From a bacterium (GTDB taxonomy: Bacteria; Patescibacteria; Dojkabacteria; SC72): DNA of 5,502 nt. Under the pieces are notes generated by a model. It was not told the origin of the DNA. It searched no databases and was given only the letters and a program-made list of their open reading frames with translations. The translations under genes and the position numbers were made by a program. Where the stretch lies: assembly GCA_029553845.1 (NCBI GenBank), contig JAKPKF010000104.1:1-5502 (forward strand), given 5' to 3'. The number at the start of each line of letters is the position of its first letter. The stretch's first letter is position 1. Positions 1-5,502 of the stretch are shown here, piece by piece.

Positions 1-144
1 GTAATTTTAATTGTACTTGGTGTAGTTTCACCAATTGCGCCAGGGGCAGCTAAATTGACACTGGAGCCAGATGTTCCAGCGGTCCCACTAGAACCTGAGG
101 TACCAGACGTGCCACTTGTACCTGAGGAGCCTGAACTACCAGAT
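1..144 (-). repeat. Long direct repeat, left copy (pairs with 4588-4731)
   Basis: Bases 1-144 match 4588-4731 at 143 of 144 positions, in the same orientation and reading frame. The single difference (125 versus 4712) changes Ser415 here to Pro234 in the other fibre. Similarity stops sharply at 145/4732 inside the repeat. It reaches the window edge on the other side, so the true length is unknown and may include the whole C-terminal domain. Confidence 0.95.
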
Positions 145-1367
145 AGTCCATCAATTCCCGCTCTACCCGAAGATCCTGATGATCCAGAGGTTGATGAAGT
201 TCCCGATGATCCTGATGATCCATTTTCTCCTGAAGTTCCCGAAGTTCCTGATGTTCCAGGATCTCCTTTTGTTCCTGATGTTCCACTAGAACCAGAAGTA
301 CCAGATGTAGAAGAAGTACCAGAAGTTCCTGATGTACCAGGAACACCTTGCACGCCCTGAATTCCACTAGTACCAGAGGTCCCTGCTGTGCTAGAAGTAC
401 CAGAAGTACCAAATCCACTGGTACCAGATGTACCAGATGTAGAAGATGTTCCAGATGTTCCAGATGTAGAAGATGTTCCAGAACTTCCAGATGTAGAAGA
501 AGTACCAGAACTTCCAGATGTAGAGGATGTTCCAGAAGTTCCTGATGTTCCTGCTGTAGAAGGAGTTCCAGATGTTCCGGATGTAGAAGAAGTTCCTGAT
601 GTTCCACTAGTTCCAGATGTAGATAATCCTGAAGTTCCAGATGAACCAGAAGTTCCAAATCCACTAGTACCAGAAGTTCCTGATGTAGAAGATGTACCAG
701 AAGTTCCTGATGTACCAGAAGTAGAAGAAGTACCAGATGTAGAAGAAGTTCCAGATGTTCCGGATGTAGAAGATGTACCAGATGTACCAGTGGTTCCAGA
801 TGTACCAGAAGAACCAGCAGTACCCATATATGTTGCCACCATTTCATCCATAGCATCTTGTACAGTTGTTGAAGCAAATCCAGAAGTAGTTGGATTATAA
901 GATATTGCGCCAGCTGGATGACTATCTGCTTCAGAAGTTGTCTCAAGATCACTGTGTCTTCTGACACTTAGCTCAAATGTTGGTCGTATGTCAAATATAA
1001 TATCATTTGTAACTTTAGTAGTAGATGGAGTCAAGTAAACAGCAGCAATAGGATATCTTCCAAATGCAATATGTGGAAAATCCGGATCTTCAGATTCATC
1101 TCCTTCAATAATTACAAGCCCCTGTTCCTCACTCGTACTAAGAGCAACAATATACCATTTTGGTTCAAATATTGGTAAAATAAATGTATCTGAAGTTCCT
1201 CCTAAAAATTCTATTAGTGAAAGTCCACTATTTGAATAATTCCAAATGGTTCCAGGAGAAACTTTAACAGTTAAATCGGGTATATCTTGAGCTGTAGCTT
1301 TTAGGGTTGCAAAATTGAGAAGTTTTTTCTTTAAATCTTCACCATAAATCGGAATATGAACATTCAT
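3..1367 (-). CDS. Gly-Thr-Ser repeat phage fibre-like structural protein, 3' end outside the window
   Basis: The frame runs from ATG at 1367 to the left edge with no stop (455 codons seen), so the C-terminus is missing. Residues 1-180 are non-repetitive: start MNVHIPIYGEDL, a VSPGTIW segment (37-43), and NDIIFDIRP (121-129), which resembles N-terminal domains of phage baseplate or fibre proteins. Residues 155-176 resemble the common phage linker ending in VQDAMDEM, just before fibre repeats. Residues 182-436 are Gly-x-x repeats made mostly of GTS, GSS and STS. They include a collagen-like patch (GIQGVQGVPG, about 335-344) and GTKGDPG (365-371). From V437 the sequence enters a C-terminal domain (VNLAAPGAIGETTPS) also found in the other fibre of this window. 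The start has a weak purine-rich site (GAG, about 6 bases upstream). The role as a virion fibre and probable glycan acceptor is inferred. An S-layer or surface adhesin of a bacterium is the main alternative. Confidence 0.8.
   Translation of the reverse strand, partial: MNVHIPIYGEDLKKKLLNFATLKATAQDIPDLTVKVSPGTIWNYSNSGLSLIEFLGGTSDTFILPIFEPKWYIVALSTSEEQGLVIIEGDESEDPDFPHIAFGRYPIAAVYLTPSTTKVTNDIIFDIRPTFELSVRRHSDLETTSEADSHPAGAISYNPTTSGFASTTVQDAMDEMVATYMGTAGSSGTSGTTGTSGTSSTSGTSGTSSTSGTSSTSGTSGTSGTSSTSGTSGTSGFGTSGSSGTSGLSTSGTSGTSGTSSTSGTSGTPSTAGTSGTSGTSSTSGSSGTSSTSGSSGTSSTSGTSGTSSTSGTSGTSGFGTSGTSSTAGTSGTSGIQGVQGVPGTSGTSGTSSTSGTSGSSGTSGTKGDPGTSGTSGTSGENGSSGSSGTSSTSGSSGSSGRAGIDGLSGSSGSSGTSGTSGTSGSSGTAGTSGSSVNLAAPGAIGETTPSTIKI
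60..824 (-). repeat. Gly-Thr-Ser coding repeat of the left fibre
   Basis: About 255 residues of imperfect triplet repeat. Many units follow GTSGTSSTS, in which Ser replaces Gly at every third triplet, so the Gly-x-x register is often broken. Two GFG dipeptide units (Phe237 and Phe319) shift the phase by one residue. Pro is nearly absent except in the patches near residues 343 and 370. Codons are mixed synonymously (GGT/GGA, ACT/ACA, TCT/TCA/AGT), so the DNA repeat is much less exact than the protein repeat. Confidence 0.9.
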
Positions 1368-1390
1368 TGTTATCTCAACCCCAAATATAA

Positions 1391-1425
1391 TTTTTAAGAA
1401 ATGATTTTTTTTAAAATGATTTCTT
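1391..1425 (-). terminator. Imperfect A/T stem-loop between glycosyltransferase and fibre genes
   Basis: Arms 1396-1408 and 1413-1425 form 12 of 13 pairs (G:G mismatch at 1403/1418) around a 4-base loop, directly after the TAA of the glycosyltransferase. The stem has few G/C pairs, and on the minus strand it is followed by a run of A (1391-1395) rather than T. It is a poor terminator and may instead be an RNA processing or stability element. It may also be chance in A/T-rich DNA. Confidence 0.3.
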
Positions 1426-3611
1426 TATAAGTGACTAATTAAAAGATCTATTTTCTCTTTTACCATTTCTGGAGTAATCAATTTAGTACATTCAAAATCT
1501 TTGTTTCTTGGACACCAATTCCAAGATCTATCAAATGTCAATGACTTATCATTAAAACAACCATGACAGGCACCTAATGGTGGAGCAATTCTATAGTTAT
1601 TTGACTGAAACTCAGTAAAAGGATCACTAAATCCAGATATCATGATAACTTTTTTATTTAAAGCCCAAGCTAACCAAGAAAGACCAGATCCAACTCCAAT
1701 AAAAAACTCACAATTATTAATTATTGAAGCAATGTTTTCTATTGGATTATTATTTACCGGCACGAGCTTAGTAAGACCTGTTGGATCTTTAGATACCGCT
1801 ACAACATCGTAAGCCAAATCTCCAAGATAATCAATTATCTGTTGCCAACCACCTGGATAATTCCAAAACTTAGCCCGCATAGTTGAATGATCTGATATGC
1901 AAACATATTTTCTTCCAGTTCTAGGAACAGGACTGACACTTATTTTGGGTTTAACTTCTCTATAATTTAACCCAAGCACATCTGCTGCTATTTTCTGGAG
2001 TGGAGTTTCTCTCCAGTTATTCTTATTCCTATCATAATTGTCATCATAACAACCAACTCTATATTGAGCACACAGATCATGTGCAGTTGTCCCAGGTACT
2101 ACGAATTCAATTTCTGGATATTGATCTTTGAATAGTTGATTCCAAAAAGTAGTAGCTATGATTTTACATCCATGCTTCTCCCGGAATTGTTCAACATAAG
2201 GTATCCAAGCAAGATTATCACCAAGAGCTTTACTTTCCAAATTAATAAATACTCGTTTGTCTTTTAAATCAAGTTCACGAACAAATTGACATGTTGTTAT
2301 TTTTGATTCTTCTTTCTTGATAAAAATTGTATCTTCTGAAACATCCTGATTATTTGATACATTTTCAACTTGTTCATCAGTAGTTGCTTCAATTTTCCAA
2401 TTCACAAAATATTTAGCATTAGGCATAGCCCAACAAACACTAGCTTTTTGTGTTGGAGTTAAATTTGTACTATAAACAATTGAATTATTAGCTTTGTCAA
2501 TAAACTTAACATCATATCTTTTATTAGAATTGCCAGAAATTTCTATTCTAGCCCCATCTATAAAATTAACATTAATAATATCTTCGTTAATGATTGATGT
2601 TTGTTTTGGTTGTTTATAATCGCTTTCAATTTCTTTTAAATATTCTAAAGAAGTTTCTACTGCTTTTTCCCATGAATATTGTTGTTTAATAAAATTAGAT
2701 CCAATTAAAGCTTTTTGCCGACATTCATTCCAATTATCATAAATATATTTTAATAACAATTTAAAATGTTCAAAATCCGGCTCTGCATATTCCCCAGGGA
2801 AATTATTAATTGAAGTTGATTTCATTCCTTTAACATTTACTAAATGAGCTATATTTTGGGAGAATTCGGCTTGAGCTGAATAATTTAAGGCAATGCTAGG
2901 AACTCCACAAGCTATGGCCTCAATAAGTGGAAGATTCCAACCCTCTGATCTAGAACAACTTAAAAAGCAATGACTGGTTTGTAATAATTTGACATATTCT
3001 TCCCTAGGTGGAAAATGCACAAATCTAACTCTTGGATCATTAAGATCTTCAATTTCTTTTATATATCTTTCAACATTAACTCTGTCAAACCAATTATCAA
3101 CTGATAAAATCAATCTAATATCTGGATATTTTTCAATGGGAAACTCCTCAAACCAACAATTGATCATTTCTTTTGTTGATTTTCTATATTCCCATTTGCC
3201 AACTATTATAAAAGTAAATTTATCGGCAAGATCTAAATCATGAACTGGAAAGAACTCTTTTCCATCAACTCCCTCAGGAACCACATGTACTCTATTCTCT
3301 GGAAATCCCTGAGATACTAAACAATTCTTTTGCCACTGCGATGGACACCAGAAATAATCCCAGTTGTCTTTAATATGATTAAAAAATCTCTCTGGTTGAA
3401 TAGTCGACTCATAAACATTATAACAAATTTTAATTCCTTCATATTTTTTATAAAATATTGGATGATCACTTGTATCTAAAACAATATTAATTGGTACACC
3501 AGAATTATCATTGAATTTTTCCAATCTCAACCAAAATGCTTTAGCATGAGCATGATAGCCAGTTTCACCATTTGCAGATGTATGAAATTTTAAGTTCAAG
3601 TTCGCCTCCAT
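1425..3611 (-). CDS. Fusion glycosyltransferase: GT4 domain plus TibC/Aah-like autotransporter O-heptosyltransferase domain
   Basis: Predicted cytoplasmic protein glycosylating enzyme of 728 residues, with no signal peptide visible. Residues 1 to about 330 form a GT4 (group 1) GT-B glycosyltransferase: a GETGYHAHAKAF start, a VPEGVD linker (111-116), a VGKWEYRKS donor-site segment (137-145), and the retaining E-x7-E motif as Glu223/Glu231 in SEGWNLPLIEA. Residues about 345-410 look like a small beta-rich module (NFIDGARIEI to YFVNWKIE). Residues about 450-728 resemble the BAHT family (TibC, Aah), a GT9-like group that transfers heptose to autotransporter serines: ALGDNLAWIPYVEQF, KFWNYPGGWQQIIDYL, GVGSGLSWLAWALNKK, SGFSDPFTEF, then four cysteines (682, 685, 700, 708) in the CxxCFND to WNWCPR to FECTK pattern that binds iron in TibC. 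The start at 3611 lies 9 bases after the upstream stop, behind a purine-rich tract. Flanking Ser/Thr-rich fibres are the inferred acceptors. Sugar donor and linkage cannot be read from sequence. Confidence 0.88.
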   Translation of the reverse strand: MEANLNLKFHTSANGETGYHAHAKAFWLRLEKFNDNSGVPINIVLDTSDHPIFYKKYEGIKICYNVYESTIQPERFFNHIKDNWDYFWCPSQWQKNCLVSQGFPENRVHVVPEGVDGKEFFPVHDLDLADKFTFIIVGKWEYRKSTKEMINCWFEEFPIEKYPDIRLILSVDNWFDRVNVERYIKEIEDLNDPRVRFVHFPPREEYVKLLQTSHCFLSCSRSEGWNLPLIEAIACGVPSIALNYSAQAEFSQNIAHLVNVKGMKSTSINNFPGEYAEPDFEHFKLLLKYIYDNWNECRQKALIGSNFIKQQYSWEKAVETSLEYLKEIESDYKQPKQTSIINEDIINVNFIDGARIEISGNSNKRYDVKFIDKANNSIVYSTNLTPTQKASVCWAMPNAKYFVNWKIEATTDEQVENVSNNQDVSEDTIFIKKEESKITTCQFVRELDLKDKRVFINLESKALGDNLAWIPYVEQFREKHGCKIIATTFWNQLFKDQYPEIEFVVPGTTAHDLCAQYRVGCYDDNYDRNKNNWRETPLQKIAADVLGLNYREVKPKISVSPVPRTGRKYVCISDHSTMRAKFWNYPGGWQQIIDYLGDLAYDVVAVSKDPTGLTKLVPVNNNPIENIASIINNCEFFIGVGSGLSWLAWALNKKVIMISGFSDPFTEFQSNNYRIAPPLGACHGCFNDKSLTFDRSWNWCPRNKDFECTKLITPEMVKEKIDLLISHL

Positions 3612-3620
3612 TTTTCTTTT

Positions 3621-4112
3621 CTATTTCTTTTCTATCATTACAGAATACTTGTTATCGAATTTATCAAAGATCTCTTGCCGCCAATTAGAAGTAACTAAAT
3701 TTATAACTTCTTTGTTTGATACAAATTGGGAATTGTCATTTTTTACACAAATAGCATGACCCAACTCCCCATCATCAGAATAAATGAATACTAATTTTGA
3801 ATCAATATTGTGCTCCTTATACCACCATTTAGCCAATATAGCAGCACCATCACAATCATCTTCAAGATCCTTATTAATAATTGTAATAACCCAAGGATAC
3901 CAATCTACTGGATCATCATTGATCCATTTAAATCTGGATATTAATTTTTCCAATTCAAGAGCTTTAAATTCTTCTTTTCTTTTTTTTGCTTCGGCAAGAT
4001 CACCAAAATTGAATATCCAATAAAAAACATTTACGAAAAATGAATATACTGGACACATTATGTATATCCAAAGTTGGGTGCTGATCATTTTAAAATTATT
4101 CATACTTTTCAT
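3621..4112 (-). CDS. Small membrane-anchored transglutaminase-like/BTLCP-type cysteine protease homologue (putative)
   Basis: 163 residues. A hydrophobic aromatic stretch (about 12-37, WIYIMCPVYSFFVNVFYWIF) should form one N-terminal membrane segment, followed by a charged helix (38-58, EAKKRKEEFKALELEKL). The soluble part has a DDCDGAAILAKW motif (Cys87), GELGHAICV (His119) and VSNKE (Asn133). The spacing and context recall the Cys-His-Asp/Asn arrangement of transglutaminase-like cysteine proteinases. Catalysis is inferred from these motifs only, and the fold assignment is moderate. Met1 at 4112 is preceded almost directly by GAAAG. Met4 (4103) lies about 9 bases after the same purines and may be the true start. 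It sits 9 bases upstream of the glycosyltransferase, so the two are probably co-transcribed. Possible roles are processing of a fibre or surface protein, or an unrelated host-directed function. Confidence 0.65.
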   Translation of the reverse strand: MKSMNNFKMISTQLWIYIMCPVYSFFVNVFYWIFNFGDLAEAKKRKEEFKALELEKLISRFKWINDDPVDWYPWVITIINKDLEDDCDGAAILAKWWYKEHNIDSKLVFIYSDDGELGHAICVKNDNSQFVSNKEVINLVTSNWRQEIFDKFDNKYSVMIEKK

Positions 4113-4144
4113 CTTTCTATTTTTGATTTTTACAAGAACTACAA

Positions 4145-4190
4145 ATTTAGATCCGGCAAGAACTAGAATGTGATCTTGCCGGATCTAAAT
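4145..4190 (-). terminator. Strong stem-loop after the right fibre gene, probable terminator
   Basis: Arms 4145-4161 and 4174-4190 pair perfectly over 17 bp (core GATCCGGCAAG / CTTGCCGGATC) around a 12-base loop, starting 9 bases after the fibre TAA. On the minus strand the stem ends in AAAT and continues TTGTAGTTCTTGT, so the T-tract is weak. The stem is markedly G/C-rich for this spacer. It is placed to separate the abundant fibre transcript from the protease-like and glycosyltransferase genes, either as a terminator or as an mRNA 3' stabiliser. Confidence 0.65.
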
Positions 4191-4199
4191 ATTTAACAA

Positions 4200-5411
4200 T
4201 TAAGGAGCATCGTCCATATCTATAAATCCTTCATAATAGACAATAGCTCTAATAACTCCAGCACTAAATGTTTTACCACCACTACATGTAATCAATATAT
4301 TTGTTATATCGGTTGTCACCTCGGTGGTCATAGAATTGATTTTATTATTTTTATCAAATGTCTCAGTAGCACATATACTTCCGGAGGCACCACCAGTATA
4401 AGCAGCAGCAAACGAGGCACCACCATCATCTGATGTAATTTCTGTATCTACTCTCAACTGACAACCAACAATTCTAGAATTAGCTGGAATATTGAGTGTA
4501 ATAGTACTTGTTGCTCCAGATAATGTTTTCGTAGCCTCTACAGCATTTTGAGACAATCCTCCTGTAGATGCGACTAATTTTGATTGAGTAATTTTAATTG
4601 TACTTGGTGTAGTTTCACCAATTGCGCCAGGGGCAGCTAAATTGACACTGGAGCCAGATGTTCCAGCGGTCCCACTAGAACCTGAGGTACCAGACGTGCC
4701 ACTTGTACCTGGGGAGCCTGAACTACCAGATGAACCACTAGAACCAGATGTACCTGATGTACCACTATCACCAGAAGTTCCTGATGTACCAGATGACCCA
4801 CTAGTTCCAGCTTCTCCAGAAGTTCCACTAGTTCCAGCTTCTCCAGAAGTACCAGAGGTACCAGCTTCTCCAGAAGTACCACTAGTTCCAGCTTCTCCAG
4901 CTTCTCCAGAAGTACCAGATGTTCCACTATCTCCAGAAGTTCCACTCGTACCAGCTTCACCAGAAGTTCCAGATGTTCCACTATCACCAGAAGTACCAGA
5001 GGTACCATCTTCTCCAGAAGTTCCACTAGTACCATCTACACCAGAAGTACCAGATGTTCCACTATCTCCAGAAGTTCCAGAAGTTCCAGCTTCACCAGAA
5101 GTACCACTAGTTCCAGCTTCACCAGATGTTCCTGATGTTCCAGCTTCACCAGATGTTCCTGATGTACCACTATCTCCAGAGGTTCCAGAAGTACCACTAT
5201 CACCGGATGTACCAGATGTACCATCTCCAGAGGTTCCTGATGTACCAGAAGTTCCTTCAAGACCACTCGTACCAGAAGTACCATCTACACCAGAAGTACC
5301 AGATGTTCCTGATGTACCATCACCAGATGTACCAGAGGTTCCACTGTTACCAGAAGTTCCACTGGTTCCAGCTATTGCGTAAATTTCTTGTCCATTAAAA
5401 TAAATTGCCAT
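4200..5411 (-). CDS. Gly-Thr-Ser repeat phage fibre-like structural protein, complete
   Basis: 403 residues in three parts. Residues 1-14 (MAIYFNGQEIYAIA) form a very short N-terminus. Residues 15-255 are a Gly-x-x repeat, mostly a nine-residue unit GTSGTSG plus an acidic or small pair (DS, EA, VD, ED). Residues 256-403 form a globular C-terminal domain starting VNLAAPGAIGETTPS, with Cys337, Cys361 and Cys388 regions only loosely placed, and ending in a beta-rich stretch (SAGVIRAIVYYEGF). This domain is the likely trimerisation or receptor-binding head. No signal peptide or membrane segment is visible. The start is secure: a perfect AAGGAGG lies 13 bases upstream and the repeat frame is continuous to TAA. 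The C-terminal part of the repeat and the start of the head are shared with the other fibre. Ser and Thr make up roughly half of the repeat, a plausible target for the adjacent glycosyltransferase. Fibre function is inferred from architecture, not from a recognised family name. Confidence 0.88.
   Translation of the reverse strand: MAIYFNGQEIYAIAGTSGTSGNSGTSGTSGDGTSGTSGTSGVDGTSGTSGLEGTSGTSGTSGDGTSGTSGDSGTSGTSGDSGTSGTSGEAGTSGTSGEAGTSGTSGEAGTSGTSGDSGTSGTSGVDGTSGTSGEDGTSGTSGDSGTSGTSGEAGTSGTSGDSGTSGTSGEAGEAGTSGTSGEAGTSGTSGEAGTSGTSGEAGTSGSSGTSGTSGDSGTSGTSGSSGSSGSSGSPGTSGTSGTSGSSGTAGTSGSSVNLAAPGAIGETTPSTIKITQSKLVASTGGLSQNAVEATKTLSGATSTITLNIPANSRIVGCQLRVDTEITSDDGGASFAAAYTGGASGSICATETFDKNNKINSMTTEVTTDITNILITCSGGKTFSAGVIRAIVYYEGFIDMDDAP
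4588..4731 (-). repeat. Long direct repeat, right copy (pairs with 1-144)
   Basis: This is the copy inside the complete fibre gene. It encodes the last part of the repeat and the first 20 residues of the C-terminal domain. The block uses codons scarce elsewhere in the repeats (GGG, GGC, ACC, ACG, TCC), which argues that it moves as a unit with the C-terminal domain rather than arising from the neighbouring repeats. Confidence 0.95.
4647..5369 (-). repeat. Nine-residue (27-bp) Gly-Thr-Ser coding repeat of the right fibre
   Basis: From Gly15 to Ser255 glycine occurs at every third position except at two GDG units (residues 30-32 and 62-64), which each drop one residue and shift the phase. After Gly64 the register is unbroken for 64 triplets. 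The usual unit is GTSGTSG followed by DS, EA, VD, LE or ED, which places an acidic residue about every nine residues. Pro is nearly absent (Pro234 only), unlike true collagen-like repeats. Confidence 0.92.
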
Positions 5412-5424
5412 ATAATTAAATTAA

Positions 5425-5431
5425 CCTCCTT
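5425..5431 (-). promoter_or_regulatory. Perfect Shine-Dalgarno site of the right fibre gene
   Basis: AAGGAGG on the minus strand, 13 bases before the ATG at 5411, a slightly long spacing. It overlaps the TAA stop of the upstream gene. It is much stronger than the sites before the other three genes, which fits high expression of a structural protein and possible translational coupling to the upstream gene. Confidence 0.85.
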
Positions 5432-5502
5432 ATACTGGATTTATATAGCCACCATCAGCGCATGCTTCGTATCCGATAGTAACTACTAAATCAACTGCTG
5501 TG
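5430..5502 (-). CDS. C-terminal end of an unidentified upstream gene
   Basis: A frame open from the right edge encodes TAVDLVVTIGYEACADGGY followed by INPV and stops at TAA (5432-5430). The stop overlaps the Shine-Dalgarno site of the next gene, a spacing typical of a genuine upstream gene in the same operon. Only 23 residues are visible and no family is recognised. By position it may be another virion structural protein. Confidence 0.6.
   Translation of the reverse strand, partial: TAVDLVVTIGYEACADGGYINPV
5438..5445 (-). promoter_or_regulatory. Possible T4-type late promoter (-10-like TATAAATC)
   Basis: TATAAATC matches 7 of 8 bases of the T4 late promoter consensus TATAAATA and lies 26 bases before the fibre ATG. 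It also falls inside the last codons (Tyr-Ile-Asn-Pro) of the upstream gene, in A/T-rich DNA where chance matches are common. No equivalent was seen before the other genes. Confidence 0.25.

Noticed and set aside
60..824. Classical collagen-like protein
   Set aside because: Gly-x-x is present, but Pro is nearly absent and Gly is often replaced by Ser. Only two short patches look collagen-like.
50..967. A 305-residue minus-strand frame rich in Leu, His and Glu; similar frames at 4637-5035 and 5036-5284
   Set aside because: These are out-of-frame readings of the fibre repeats. The in-frame reading gives regular Gly-Thr-Ser units with recognisable N- and C-terminal domains, whereas these give low-complexity leucine strings.
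2989..3243. Plus-strand frames at 2989-3243 and 3784-4023
   Set aside because: They lie wholly opposite the glycosyltransferase and protease-like genes, have no recognisable motifs and break the one-strand layout.
4647..5369. CRISPR-like array, suggested by the regular 27-bp spacing
   Set aside because: The units are contiguous coding triplets with no unique spacers between conserved repeats, and the frame is open throughout.
4642..5382. A 246-residue plus-strand frame rich in PEVPDVP repeats; similar frames at 55-360 and 388-900
   Set aside because: These are exact antisense reflections of the Gly-Thr-Ser codons, which contain no stop in this frame. They have no ribosome site or independent domain, and lie opposite well-supported genes.
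1..5502. tRNA genes, insertion sequences, attachment sites or integrase genes
   Set aside because: No cloverleaf, transposase motif or terminal inverted repeat was found by eye. The spacers are too short to hold them.

Overview
The window looks like part of the structural (late) region of an AT-rich tailed phage or prophage, probably environmental. Host and virus identity cannot be fixed from the sequence. The grounds are tight, one-directional packing (everything is on the minus strand), two fibre-like proteins built from Gly-Thr-Ser repeats, a phage-style fibre N-terminus ending in an NDII-FDIRP segment, and A/T-rich spacers only 9 to 87 bases long.

In transcription order (right to left) the layout is: (1) the last 23 codons of an unidentified gene, at the right edge; (2) a complete 403-residue fibre with a short N-terminus, about 240 residues of Gly-Thr-Ser repeat and a globular C-terminal domain of about 148 residues; (3) a strong stem-loop; (4) a 163-residue membrane-anchored protein resembling a transglutaminase-like cysteine protease; (5) 9 bases on, a 728-residue fusion glycosyltransferase with an N-terminal GT4 domain and a C-terminal domain like the TibC/Aah (BAHT) O-heptosyltransferases; (6) a second fibre, at least 455 residues long, whose 3' end runs off the left edge. 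Fibre 2 is not in the six-frame ORF list as a complete frame because it is open at the edge; it occupies 3-1367 without a stop.

The main inference is that this is a self-contained O-glycosylation cassette. A dual-domain glycosyltransferase, whose C-terminal family is known to decorate serines of bacterial autotransporter adhesins, lies between two repeat proteins that each offer well over 100 Ser/Thr residues. The fibres are the likely acceptors. The small protease-like protein may act in the same process or in fibre maturation, but this is only suggested by its position.

The two fibres share a 144-bp block that differs at one base. It spans the end of the repeat and the start of the C-terminal domain, although the rest of their sequences are unlike. 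The fibres therefore appear modular, with a C-terminal domain that has been duplicated or exchanged recently.
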